This document shows positions 47,397 through 57,300 of a stretch of 64,000 nt of DNA, in pieces. How positions within the stretch are numbered: the stretch's first letter is position 1; each line of letters begins with the position of its first letter. The position numbers were made by a program, and so were the translations under genes. The stretch comes from Haloactinomyces albus (GTDB lineage: Bacteria; Actinomycetota; Actinomycetes; Mycobacteriales; Pseudonocardiaceae). The notes beneath the pieces were generated by a model, which was not told where the DNA came from, did no database searches, and saw only the letters and a list, made by a program, of their open reading frames with translations. The stretch covers positions 3,782,001 to 3,846,000 of the forward strand of contig NZ_JAVDXW010000001.1 in assembly GCF_031458135.1 (NCBI RefSeq), written 5' to 3'.

Positions 47397-48773
47397 TCAG
47401 CTGTTGCGGAGGAAACGGTCCAGAACACGAGTGCCGAAACGCAGCGCCTCCACCGGCACCCGCTCATCCACACCGTGGAACAGGGCGGCGAAATCCAGAT
47501 CGGCGGGCAGCTTCAGCGGGGCGAAGCCGTAGCAGTTCATGCCGATCCTGCTGAACGACTTGGCGTCGGTGCCGCCGGACATCATGTACGGCAGGGTCCT
47601 GGCGGCGGAGTCCTCGGCGCGCAGGGACTCGGCCATGACATCCACGAGACGACCCTCGAACGGGGTTTCCACCGGCGGCAACCCCACCCACTCACGCTCC
47701 ACGTCGGGCCCGAGGACCTCGGCGAGTTCGCGGTCGAAGGCCTCCTCACGGCCGGGCAGGATCCGGCAGTCGACGGCGGCCTCGGCGACCGAGGGGATCA
47801 CGTTGTGCTTGTATCCGGCGTTGAGCATGGTGGGATTGGCGATGTCGCGCAGTGTCGCACCGACGATGCGGGAAAGGTTGCCGAGTTTGGCCACCGAACC
47901 GTCGAGGTCGTCGACCGGGAAATCCCAGCCGGTCAACTCGGAGACACCGTCGAGGAACTCCTGGACCGACTCGTTCATCACCACCGGGAACCGGTGTTCG
48001 CCGAGTCGGGCGACCGCGGCGGCGAGCTTGGTGACGGCATTGTCCTCGTGCACCATCGAGCCGTGGCCCGCGCGGGCGCGGACCCGCAGGGTCAGCCACC
48101 GGATGCCCTTCTCGGCGGTCTGGATGAGGTACGCGCGGACGTCATCGGTGAGGGTGACCGAGTAGCCGCCGACCTCGCTGATCGCCTCGGTGCAGCCTGC
48201 GAACAGCTCGGGGCGGTGATCGACCAGCCACTGTGCGCCCTGCAGGCCTCCTGCCTCCTCGTCGGCCAGGAACGCGAACACGATGTCGCGGGGCGGGGTG
48301 ATGCCGTCACGCTTGAGCCTGCGAGCCACGGCCAGGCTCATGGCGAGCATGTCCTTCATGTCCACCGCGCCACGACCCCACACGTAGTCGTTCTGCACCG
48401 CGCCGGAGAACGGATGTACCGACCACTCGGCGGGATCGGCCGGGACCACGTCGAGGTGGCCGTGCACGAGCAGGCCGCCGCGCCGGTTGTCGGCTCCCGG
48501 CAGGCGGGCGACGACGTTGGCACGGCCGGGGTGGTCGCCGGATTCGACGTAGGTGACCTCGTAGCCGACCTCGCTGAGCTTGCTCGCGACGAACTCGGCC
48601 GCCGGGCGCTCACCGGCCACCGTGGCAGGGTTGCCGGTGTTGGTCGTGTCGAAGCGGATGAGATCACTCGTCAGGCCGACGACCTCTTCCTCCGCGCGCT
48701 GCAGACCGGGATCGGACTCGGCGCCGGAGGCTGGGCCGGATGCGGGATCGGGGGAGGCAGAGTAGGTAGTCAC
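47397..48773 (-). CDS. M20 family metallopeptidase/deacylase
   Basis: A 458-residue M20/M25/M40 peptidase. Zinc ligands and catalytic residues: LLVHGHLDVVPAD, VWGRGAVDMKDM, FLADEEAGG and the late DAKSFSRIGMNCYGF region. The dimerisation domain spans about 205-345. GTG at 48773. Related proteins are dipeptidases or N-acyl-amino-acid deacylases; the exact substrate is not predictable. Confidence 0.9.
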   Translation of the reverse strand: MTTYSASPDPASGPASGAESDPGLQRAEEEVVGLTSDLIRFDTTNTGNPATVAGERPAAEFVASKLSEVGYEVTYVESGDHPGRANVVARLPGADNRRGGLLVHGHLDVVPADPAEWSVHPFSGAVQNDYVWGRGAVDMKDMLAMSLAVARRLKRDGITPPRDIVFAFLADEEAGGLQGAQWLVDHRPELFAGCTEAISEVGGYSVTLTDDVRAYLIQTAEKGIRWLTLRVRARAGHGSMVHEDNAVTKLAAAVARLGEHRFPVVMNESVQEFLDGVSELTGWDFPVDDLDGSVAKLGNLSRIVGATLRDIANPTMLNAGYKHNVIPSVAEAAVDCRILPGREEAFDRELAEVLGPDVEREWVGLPPVETPFEGRLVDVMAESLRAEDSAARTLPYMMSGGTDAKSFSRIGMNCYGFAPLKLPADLDFAALFHGVDERVPVEALRFGTRVLDRFLRNS

Positions 48774-48895
48774 CTGGCTGTTCTATCACTCTGCTTCACC
48801 CATAGGGGGGTGGTTACAGCGTCGCTGAGCCGATCGGTTAATCTATGAGCACAACACAGCGGGGCCGCCCGGGAAGACCGGAGCGGTGCCGAGAC

Positions 48896-48978
48896 GTCGG
48901 AGTGGCGGAAAGGCAGACGCGCTAGCTTGAGGTGCTAGTGCCCTACGGGGCGTGGGGGTTCAAGTCCCCCCTCCGACA
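48896..48978 (+). tRNA. tRNA-Leu (anticodon GAG)
   Basis: A class II tRNA of 83 bases without encoded CCA. The acceptor arms GTCGGAG (48896-48902) and CTCCGAC (48971-48977) pair perfectly. The anticodon stem CTAGC/GCTAG encloses TTGAGGT, so the anticodon is GAG. A long variable arm and a TTCAAGT T-loop with five-pair GGGGG/CCCCC stem are present. Its 3' end borders an integrase-bearing region, a classic attachment site. Confidence 0.93.
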
Positions 48979-49236
48979 CACTGGTGTGGCAAACCTGCTA
49001 CACGATCTGCGATCGAGTTTCACGTTTTTCGGCGGCGGTGCACTGCGGTGCGACTGCCGCCTTTGCTTGCCTGCACACGCCCGGTACGGGGGTGGTGCGC
49101 GTGGCTGAGCTGTCCGTGCCCGCTGTGCTCCCGTCCGGCGGTGAGGCCTCCGGCATGGGTTCTGTGCCGTCCCGCTCGACGGCCACCCGGTCGATGTCGC
49201 TGGCCGGGGTTGGCGCCCGAGTTCCGTGAGGCGTCG

Positions 49237-49578
49237 ATGGTGGCGGCGATTGCTTCGGTGGACGGCCGTGGCCGCATCGCCGAGCGCTCGGTGGTGCGCG
49301 CGCTGGGCTGGCAAGCCGGGCAGCGGTTGCAGTTCCGGCCGCTGCAGCAGGCGGTGTTGGTGCGCCTGGACTCGCAGGGGCTGTTCACGGTGACCGGGCA
49401 GGGCTATGTGCGGCTGCCGGCGCCGGTGCGGCACTGGTGCCTGTTCTCGGCAGGGGAGCGCGTGCTGGTGGCCGCACGGCCGGAGCACGGCGTGCTGATC
49501 GTGCACACCCTGGTGGCCGTCGAGGCTCTGCTGGCCGAGCACCACATCGCGCTGGGAGTGGTCTCCGATGAGCGCTGA
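49237..49578 (+). CDS. AbrB/SpoVT-like DNA-binding protein (N-terminus frameshifted)
   Basis: The intact frame encodes 113 residues: ASVDGRGRIAERSVVRALGW followed by a second similar half (YVRLPAPVRHWCLFSAGERVLVAA) in swapped-hairpin AbrB style. The start is uncertain. An upstream frame from GTG 49101 (AELSVPAVLPSGGEASG) would join this one if one G were removed from the GGGG run at 49206-49209, reading SMSLAGLAPEFREASM. So the gene is either frameshifted or starts internally at ATG 49237. It overlaps the integrase gene by 11 bases, suggesting a regulator or partner of the integrase. Confidence 0.65.
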   Translation: MVAAIASVDGRGRIAERSVVRALGWQAGQRLQFRPLQQAVLVRLDSQGLFTVTGQGYVRLPAPVRHWCLFSAGERVLVAARPEHGVLIVHTLVAVEALLAEHHIALGVVSDER

Positions 49579-50602
49579 CAACGCTGCCGGGGCCTCCGAG
49601 ATCGAGGCGGCGCGACTGCTGCTGGCCCGCATGGGGCTCTCCCCGGAACAACTGGTGGACGCACCGGGTGAGCAGCCGCCGGCGCCGACGTTTGCCGAGT
49701 ACATCCCGAAGGTGGCCGAGGCGGTCAGCGAGGGCACGCGGCGGGTGTATCGCTCGTACTGGAACAAGATCCTCGCCGCCTGGGGCGAGCGGCGCCTGGA
49801 TGAGCCGACTGCTTCGGAGATCAAGTACTTGGCCGAGCAGGTGCGCAGCCAGGTGGTGCAGCGCCGCAACGCCCGCGGTGGCCGGAGCGCGGCCGAGCAT
49901 CTGATCGCCGCGCTGCGGTGTGTCTACAACCACGCGGTGGCCGACGGGATCATCATTGAGTCCGACAATCCGGCCCGGCGGGTGCCCAAACCCCGGCGGT
50001 TGCCGAGTACGCGGCGCGGGCTGCCGGATGCGCGGCTGGCCGAGATCAACCGGGTGGCCGCCTCCACGGGTAATGATCCGGCGTTGGACACCCTGTTGTT
50101 GCGGTTGCACACCGAGACCGCCTGCCGCCGCGGCGGCGCCCTCGCCCTCAGCGCCCGCGACCTGGATCCCGACCAGTGCCTGGTCCTGCTGCGGGAGAAG
50201 AGCGACAGTGTGCGGTGGCAGCCGGTCTCGCCGACGCTGATGCAGGCGCTGCAGTCCCACGCCGAGCAGCGCGGTATGCCCGGTTCGAGCGGCCAGTTGC
50301 TGCGGTATCGCAACGGCGAGCCGATTACCGCTCGCCGCTACGACCACCTGTGGACGCGGCTGGGCCGGCACCTGCCGTGGGTGGCCACCCAACAGATCAG
50401 CACCCACTGGCTGCGCCACACCACCCTGACCTGGGTGGAACGCCACTTCGGCTACGCGGTGGCCCGCGCCTACGCCGGCCACACCGACAGCAGCGGTGAC
50501 TCCGGCACGACCACCACCTACATCCGCGCCAACCTCACCGAAATCGCCACCGCCCTGGCAGCACTGACCGGCGAAGAACATCCGCTGGCTTCGTCGACGT
50601 AG
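49568..50602 (+). CDS. Tyrosine recombinase/integrase
   Basis: A 344-residue recombinase. A core-binding domain (about 40-125) precedes the catalytic domain. Catalytic residues: Arg187 (TACRRGGAL, an unusual form of TGxRxxE), Lys211 (LLREKSDSVRW), His280 and Arg283 (HWLRHTTLTW), His305 (YAGHTDSS) and Tyr318 (TTTYIRANL). ATG at 49568 lies inside the AbrB-like gene. A strong terminator follows. Position next to tRNA-Leu suggests it integrates the island. Confidence 0.88.
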   Translation: MSADNAAGASEIEAARLLLARMGLSPEQLVDAPGEQPPAPTFAEYIPKVAEAVSEGTRRVYRSYWNKILAAWGERRLDEPTASEIKYLAEQVRSQVVQRRNARGGRSAAEHLIAALRCVYNHAVADGIIIESDNPARRVPKPRRLPSTRRGLPDARLAEINRVAASTGNDPALDTLLLRLHTETACRRGGALALSARDLDPDQCLVLLREKSDSVRWQPVSPTLMQALQSHAEQRGMPGSSGQLLRYRNGEPITARRYDHLWTRLGRHLPWVATQQISTHWLRHTTLTWVERHFGYAVARAYAGHTDSSGDSGTTTTYIRANLTEIATALAALTGEEHPLASST

Positions 50603-50608
50603 TTCTCG

Positions 50609-50642
50609 ACGGTGGGTGGGCTGGCTATCTCCCACCCACCGT
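50609..50642 (+). terminator. Strong terminator after the integrase
   Basis: Perfect 12-bp arms at 50609-50620 and 50631-50642 with a 10-base loop, starting 6 bases after the integrase stop. It should isolate the defence operon, whose promoter must then lie in 50643-50789. Confidence 0.7.
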
Positions 50643-50789
50643 GACGTTTGTGGAGTTCGAGCCAATGGGATCATGTACCGCCGCCCTGTCATAGCAGGTG
50701 GCCCTGTGACTGCTTCAGCTTCGCACGCAGTAGTTTGATGGAGGACAGAGCAGGATCGTGAAGGCCATGTCGGCAGTAAGGGACACCAG

Positions 50790-52883
50790 ATGGACGAGTT
50801 CGTCGCAAGCCACGCATCAGTCACGGAGAGTGCTGGGTCCGATGCTCACGAGATGCTGGACGCGCTGGCTGAGGATGAGATCGTCGACTACATCACCGGC
50901 GAAGCCGTCAAGGAGACCCCTAAGGAGAAGGTCCGGCAGCGAATCGTACGGGGATTGCTGCACGAGTACGGCATCGCCGTGGAATACATGGCCAGTGACT
51001 TCCCGGTCACTGTCGACAATGGCGGTGGGCGTAAGCGGACCAAGAAAGCCGATATCGCGATCTTCGACTCGGAGGAGCACACCCAGGACAACCTGCGTCG
51101 GGTGGTCGTCTGCAAGCCCGAACCGAAGAACGGCAACACGGTCACCAAGATCCGCACCCATGAGCAAGCGACCAAGGAGCTCGACGAGCTCAAAGAGCTC
51201 ATGGGCAACGAGAACGTCCCCGAGCTGAAGTACGGATTGTGGACCAACGGGGTCGACCTGTTCTACCTCCACAAGGAAATCGGACGCTGGGGAACTACCT
51301 ACGAGCCGCGGGCGGACTGGCCACAGTCCAGCGAGTCGTTGGGCAGCCGTAGCGTCGCATCGCACGCCAGGCTGCGTAGCGGCGAAGAAGACATGCTGCG
51401 TACCGCGTTCCGCCGGTGCCACAACTACATCCACGGCAATGAAGGTCTGCCGAAAGACGCCGCGTTCTGGCAGTTCATGTACCTGCTCTACGCCAAGATC
51501 CACGACGAGCAGGTCAACCGCAACGGTGGTGCCCAGTTCTACGCCGCCTTCGACGAGCCGTTCACCGACGATGGACGCGGCAAGATCCGCGAGCGGATCG
51601 ACAATCTGTTCGCCCAGGTCAAGAATGCCTATCCGCTGTTCAGCGCACGGGACGAGATCACGCTTTCGGATCGGGCGCTAGCGTTCATCGTCGGCCAGCT
51701 CGCCCCGTACAACCTCGCCGACACCGAGATCGACGCCAAGGGAGCGGCCTACCAGGAGCTGGTCGGCAACAACCTGCGCGGTGACCGGGGCCAGTACTTC
51801 ACGCCGGTGCGTGCGGTGCGGCTGATGGTCGACATCCTCGCGCCGCAGGAGCACGAGCGGGTACTGGACCCTGCGTGCGGCACCGGCGGTTTCCTGCGCG
51901 AAACCCTCGCGGCGCTGCTGAAGCAGTGGCGCGAGAACGAAGGCATAGGAGACGAGCTCGATGCCGAGGAACAACGCGAGCGACACCGGCAACGGCTGAA
52001 GCGGTACGTGGAGAACAACCTCTTCGGCGCCGACTTCGACCCTTTCCTGGTGCGCGCGACGAGCCTCAACCTGATGACGGTCGCCGGAACGCAGGGCAAC
52101 GTCTATCACATGAATTCCTTGGCGTTTCCGGACGGCACACTGCCCGGCGTGGAACCCGCGCGAGCGGAGATTCGGTTCGGCAGCGTCGACGTGTTGATGA
52201 CCAACCCGCCGTTCGGTTCCGACATCAAGATCACCGACGAGGATGTTCTGAACCGCTACCGCGACGGGGTCGCCCAGTCCTGGACGCGCAGCAAGGAGAC
52301 CGGGCTGCCGGTGGCAAGTAGTACTCCGGTGACAGGTGTGTCACCGGAGCAGCTGTTCATCCAGCGTGCCGTGCAGTGGGTCAAGCCGGGTGGACGGATC
52401 GGTATCGTGCTACCCAACGGCATCCTTTCTAACCCAGGACCGTCGGACGAAGCCATCCGGCGCTGGATCCTGGAGAACTGCTGGGTGCTGGCCAGCGTGG
52501 AACTGCCGGTGGAGGCATTCATTTACGAGGCCGGGGTCAACATCCTCACCACCCTGCTGTTTTTGAAGAAGAAGACCGATGAGGAACGAATGGCCAAGGA
52601 CATGGGTGCCGACCAGGAGTACCCGGTGTTCATGGCCATCGCCGAGAAGGTCGGCGTCGACCGTCGAGGAAACCCTGTGTACAAGCGTCATCCGGACGGC
52701 GAGATCGTTCTCGACTACGAGACCAAGCTGGAGACCTTCCGAATCGGCGGGCAAAAGCGGGAACGTACCCTGCATCGCACCGTCAAGGTCATCGACGATG
52801 ACCTGCCCGAGATCGGTAGGCAATACCATCAGTTCCGCGTTGCGCACCCCGAACCAGGCTTCACACCGGAGGGCACACGGTGA
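50790..52883 (+). CDS. N6-adenine DNA methylase with HsdR-N-like domain (MAD2-like, HsdM)
   Basis: A 697-residue fusion. The N-terminal 30-165 region resembles the type I restriction HsdR N-domain (KEKVRQRIVRGLLHEYGIAV, KADIAIFD, RVVVCKPEPK), a PD-(D/E)xK fold; the usual ECK is VCK here, so nuclease activity is doubtful. The methylase follows: the helical HsdM N-domain (about 200-330), AdoMet motif DPACGTGGFL from Asp360, and the N6-adenine catalytic motif NPPF (472-475). ATG at 50790. It overlaps the specificity-subunit gene by four bases. In MADS the methylase marks self DNA. Published naming as I recall it is MAD2. Confidence 0.88.
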   Translation: MDEFVASHASVTESAGSDAHEMLDALAEDEIVDYITGEAVKETPKEKVRQRIVRGLLHEYGIAVEYMASDFPVTVDNGGGRKRTKKADIAIFDSEEHTQDNLRRVVVCKPEPKNGNTVTKIRTHEQATKELDELKELMGNENVPELKYGLWTNGVDLFYLHKEIGRWGTTYEPRADWPQSSESLGSRSVASHARLRSGEEDMLRTAFRRCHNYIHGNEGLPKDAAFWQFMYLLYAKIHDEQVNRNGGAQFYAAFDEPFTDDGRGKIRERIDNLFAQVKNAYPLFSARDEITLSDRALAFIVGQLAPYNLADTEIDAKGAAYQELVGNNLRGDRGQYFTPVRAVRLMVDILAPQEHERVLDPACGTGGFLRETLAALLKQWRENEGIGDELDAEEQRERHRQRLKRYVENNLFGADFDPFLVRATSLNLMTVAGTQGNVYHMNSLAFPDGTLPGVEPARAEIRFGSVDVLMTNPPFGSDIKITDEDVLNRYRDGVAQSWTRSKETGLPVASSTPVTGVSPEQLFIQRAVQWVKPGGRIGIVLPNGILSNPGPSDEAIRRWILENCWVLASVELPVEAFIYEAGVNILTTLLFLKKKTDEERMAKDMGADQEYPVFMAIAEKVGVDRRGNPVYKRHPDGEIVLDYETKLETFRIGGQKRERTLHRTVKVIDDDLPEIGRQYHQFRVAHPEPGFTPEGTR

Positions 52884-54301
52884 AGATCATCAACCCGGAC
52901 AACCCGGTAAATTCCGCTTGGCTCGTCGAGCAGGGGTACCGTCTTGATCCGCGTCCCTACCTCTCCGGTGCTTTCGAAGCCCGCAAGCTCCTCGAACGGC
53001 TGCCCATGCGGAAAGATCCGCTCCAGAGTCTCACTGCAGGGTACAATGGTGGCATCTTCAATGGACCGAAGTTCCGCCGGATCTACGTTAAGGATCCGGA
53101 GTACGGCGTACCATTTCTGGGTAGCACGGACATTATGGAGGCAGACCTTAGTTGGCTTCCTTTGCTCTCCAAGGCTGACGCAAAAAAAATTCCCTACCTT
53201 GAAGTGCGTGAGGGTATGACACTCATATCATGCTCGGGCACGGTTGGGCGAATGGCGTATGTCCGTCCTGACATGTCAGGATTTTGGTCATCCCAGGATG
53301 TATTGAAAGTGGTGCCGGATGATAACAAGATTAAATCAGGGTACCTGCACGCTTTTCTCGCAAGCGAGTATGGGCAGTCGCTAATCACCGGCTCGGCGTA
53401 CGGGGCGATAATTCAACACATCGAGCCATACCACATTGCTGATCTCGGAGTTCCTCGGTTCGAGGAAGCGCTGGAAAATCGGATTCACACTCTTATTCAA
53501 GAGGCAGCCGAGCTGCGCGCTTCATACCAGGCCGGTGTAGTCGCCGCCACGGAAGATCTTTTCACCAGCGCAGACCTGCCCGAGCTTACTAACTTTCAAT
53601 GGCACAAGCAGCCACGCGATCTGGGTTTCAGCGTTTCTGGAGCGAACTCGACAACCTTGCGTGCTCTCAATTTCAGCCCACGTGTCCAGCAAGTTCTTGA
53701 GACTCTGCGTTCTGTCCCCCACTGGACCCTGGGTGAAATTTGCGAGGGTGGTCAACTCAGTCGTGGTAACAGGTTTACGCGGATCGATAGCGGCCCCGAA
53801 CATGGGGTTCAACTTGTTGGTCAGAGGCAAGGATTTTGGTTGCGCCCGCAAGGGCGGTGGGTGACTGTTTCTGACGGTCGTGCCTCGCAGCTGCTGCCAG
53901 TTAAGGAAACTATACTTATCGCGGCCCAAGGTACCCTGGGTGAAAATGAAGTATACTGCCGACCGATATTTGCGGCAGGGCGTTGGTTGAACTATGCATT
54001 CTCTGAGCACTTTTTGCGAGTATTGCCAGGTGCAAACGATCTGCCTGGCGCGTACCTGTTCGCTTTGCTACGTTCCAATGCAGTGTTTCGTGTCTTTCGC
54101 TCAATGAGTGCTGGCGGTAAGCAGCAGGACATCAACGCTGAACTTCGCAAGGGTCTGCCTGTACCACTGTGCACCCCCGAGGACCGGGAGCGGATCGCGG
54201 AGAAAGTTCGTCAAGCCTATCGCGAGCGGGACCTCGCGGATGATAAAGAAGACGAAGCGTTGCGGTTGCTGGATGAGGCGGTGCGAGAGGCGGCACGTTA
54301 A
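52880..54301 (+). CDS. hsdS: Type I specificity subunit HsdS (MAD5-like)
   Basis: A 473-residue DNA-recognition subunit with two target-recognition domains (about 40-190 and 240-425) separated by conserved helical spacers (RFEEALENRIHTLIQEAAELRASYQAG and the C-terminal EDRERIAEKVRQAYRERDLADDKEDEA). The SCSGTVG and IIQHIEPYHIADLGVP blocks are typical HsdS motifs. Both recognition domains are visibly less GC-rich than neighbouring genes, the usual sign of domain swapping. GTG start overlaps the methylase stop; the TAA overlaps the next ATG by one base. It would direct the methylase to its site. Confidence 0.92.
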   Translation: MKIINPDNPVNSAWLVEQGYRLDPRPYLSGAFEARKLLERLPMRKDPLQSLTAGYNGGIFNGPKFRRIYVKDPEYGVPFLGSTDIMEADLSWLPLLSKADAKKIPYLEVREGMTLISCSGTVGRMAYVRPDMSGFWSSQDVLKVVPDDNKIKSGYLHAFLASEYGQSLITGSAYGAIIQHIEPYHIADLGVPRFEEALENRIHTLIQEAAELRASYQAGVVAATEDLFTSADLPELTNFQWHKQPRDLGFSVSGANSTTLRALNFSPRVQQVLETLRSVPHWTLGEICEGGQLSRGNRFTRIDSGPEHGVQLVGQRQGFWLRPQGRWVTVSDGRASQLLPVKETILIAAQGTLGENEVYCRPIFAAGRWLNYAFSEHFLRVLPGANDLPGAYLFALLRSNAVFRVFRSMSAGGKQQDINAELRKGLPVPLCTPEDRERIAEKVRQAYRERDLADDKEDEALRLLDEAVREAAR

Positions 54302-57300
54302 TGGCGGAGATCCTGGGGGGCGGGCCTCCGGTCAACGATGACGAGCGAGCGGTGCTTGCACGACTGCGGGACCATGGGCCGGAGCACTGGTTGGTGCTGC
54401 ACAACATCGAGATCCCAGCCAGGAACGAGACCTTCGAAGTCGATTTGGTGGTAGTCACCGACCGCGCGGTGTTCGTGGCAGACGTCAAGGGCACTCGGGG
54501 CCGCATCGAGGTGGCTGGGTCGAAGTGGCTCCCTTCGCGTAGGCAGCCGTTTCACTCGCCGGTCGCGAAGCTGCGTGGGCACGCTCGCAGGCTCAAGGGC
54601 CTGCTTGAAAACCACCGCACTGAACTCACCCGTGCCTACACCGCCCCGCTGGTCGTCCTCACCGGACGAGATGCCGAGCTCGTCGACCCGCAGCAGCGGG
54701 ATGCGGACAACGTCACCACATTCGATGAATTCATCGCTTACATGGATACCGGCTTCGAAATTCCCAGCAGGTTTGCCGATGGCGTTGCCGAACTGGGCCA
54801 AGCAATCGTCGAAGCCCTGCACGGTGCGGTGCGCCGCCCACAAGGACCCCCGAAGATCGGCGGCTGGGAGATCGTTGAACGCCTCGGTGGGAACAGTGAG
54901 GTCACCGAATACCGGGCACGCAACCTCGACGCGCCGGAAGGTGCAGGCACGGTCCTGCTGCGCGTCTACCGCGCCGACCCGTTCCTGCCGGAAGCCGAAC
55001 TCTCGGCACAGCAGCGTCGCCTCGGCAACGCCTACGTCGCTCTCTCCCGCATGCCGCCGCACCCGAACATCGTCACCGCGCGACATTTCACCAGCGTGGA
55101 AGACGGAGCCCGGTTCGTGCTCGAACTCGACGACACGCACGGCAGACCGCTGCTGCGCTGTCTCAACGAGCCGGAGCTGGCACTGGGCACGGACACCAAG
55201 CTGCGCGTGATCCGCGATGTCTTCGCCGGGCTCGCACACGCGCACTACAACAAGGTGATTCACCGGGCACTGAGCCCGTCGACCGTGGTCATCGCTGACG
55301 ACGGCCGCTCGCTGTTGACCGGATTCGACCATGCTCGGCTCGGCCCGCCTCGAACGGAAACTGTGGTCGATCAGATCCCCGAAGTCGTCGATCCGAACTA
55401 CCGCGCCCCGGAGTGCCACCGTGATCTTCAGGCGCACAGCCCAGCCTCGGACGTATACGCGGCTGGGATCCTTGCCTATCAGTTACTCACCGGCGAACTG
55501 CCGTTCGGCTCGTCGACCGAACAGTACAGTCAGGCCAGCGTGCTACCGCCGACTCCACTGGCCGAGGCCGGAGTGGACGCCAAGCTCACTGAGCTGTTCA
55601 CCGCCATGTGCGCACAGCAGCCGGATGAACGACCTCGCGCCGCCGACGCGCTACGCGAATTCACCCGCATCGTCGGTGCCGGCAAACGCAACCGTCGCAG
55701 TATGCCGAAACAGGTAGAGAACACCGGCAGTTCTGGCACCACGCGCAGCAAGGACTTTTTGCTCAATCTGCCGGAAGGCCACGAGCTGACCCGCAAGTTC
55801 ACCATCCGCCGCAAACTCGGCAAGGGCCACTTCGGTGCCGCTTACCACGTGTTCGACATGATCGCCGACACCGACTGGGTGCTCAAGCTGATCCTGCGGG
55901 ACCGCGACTCGGTGATTGAGCGCATGAAGCATGAGTACCAGGTGTTGGTGAACCTCGAACGACACCCGAACGTGGTGCGCGTCGCAGACGCGAACTTCCT
56001 GCCCGACAACGAAACCCCGTACCTGCAGTTCGAATACGTCGACGGTCGCGACCTCGGATCCCTGACCTCCGGCGAACAACCGCTCGGCCCAGCCGACGTG
56101 CTGCGGTTCGGCATAGAAGCTGCACGCGGAATCGCACACCTACACCGGCACGGTGTGTATCACTGCGACATCAAGCCCAGCAATCTGCTGTGGACAGAAC
56201 AAGGCTGCAAGATCATCGACTTCAATGTTGCGGTCACCTCGGACTCCACCTTGCGCCACGGTGGTGGATCCACGCGTTACCTACCACCCGACCTCGACAT
56301 CAGTGCGCAACCGTCGGCCGCCGACCTGGCCGACCGGGACACCTACGCTCTCGCGCTGAGCCTGTACGAGGCGCTCACCGGTGCCTACCCATGGGATACC
56401 GGACACCCGCCACCGGGTGAAGAACCTGCACACCCAGCCGTGTGGTCCGGAGTGCCTCCGTTGGCGCCCGCCTTCGTGGAGGCACTGCTCAAGGCCATCG
56501 CGCCACAACGCAGCCAGCGATACGGCTCGGTGAGTGAATTCCTCGATGCCTTGTCCGGGATCACCACGGTCTGGGTGGAACCACCGGAAAGGCAGTTGCC
56601 CGAGCCGGGCGAGTCCGCAAGGGAGTCCACCAACGCTTTCGTGGACTACCTCCGCACGCTGTACAGCCAGAGCACAAGTACCAACCAGGGAACCAGAGGC
56701 AAGGATCCCACTCGCAGTGACCTCTACGTCACCAGCGCTCTGGATGATCGTCTGCTGCCGGACGTGCTCGCAGGGCATTACCGGCTGGTGATCATCACCG
56801 GCAACGCCGGCGACGGCAAGACCGCGTTCCTGGAACATCTGCTTGAGCGGGCACGTGACGAGCAGGCTTCATTCTCGACCGCCCGAGAAAACGGCGCGAG
56901 TTTCACCCTCGGTGGCATGGAGTTTCACACCAACCATGATGGCAGCCAGGACGAGGGGGAACGCGCCAACAATGCCGTGCTGGCGGAGTTCTTCGGTCCG
57001 TTCTCGGGTGAACCCACCGGTTGGCCGGACGACCAGAGCAGGGTTATCGCGATCAACGAAGGCAGACTCGTCGACTTCCTCACCGAACACGCAGGCGATT
57101 TCACCGAGCTCGGTAAGCTGGTCAACGCCGGGCTCGCCGGACACAGGCTGGACAGCGGCGTTGCGGTGGTCAACCTGAACAACCGTAGCGTGCTCGCCGA
57201 CCCTGAGGGCACCGGCTCGATCTTCAGTCGAATGCTCGACCGGATGACCAGACCCGAATTCTGGCAAGACTGCGCATCGTGCGAGATCTCGACGCACTGT

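Noticed and set aside
50758-51228. 156-residue frame overlapping the methylase start
   Set aside because: Alternative frame of the methylase N-terminus; Ser/Arg-rich, no motif.
50790-54301. Ordinary type I restriction-modification system
   Set aside because: Methylase and specificity genes are present, but no HsdR motor with helicase motifs is found; the following genes are kinase and MADS-like.
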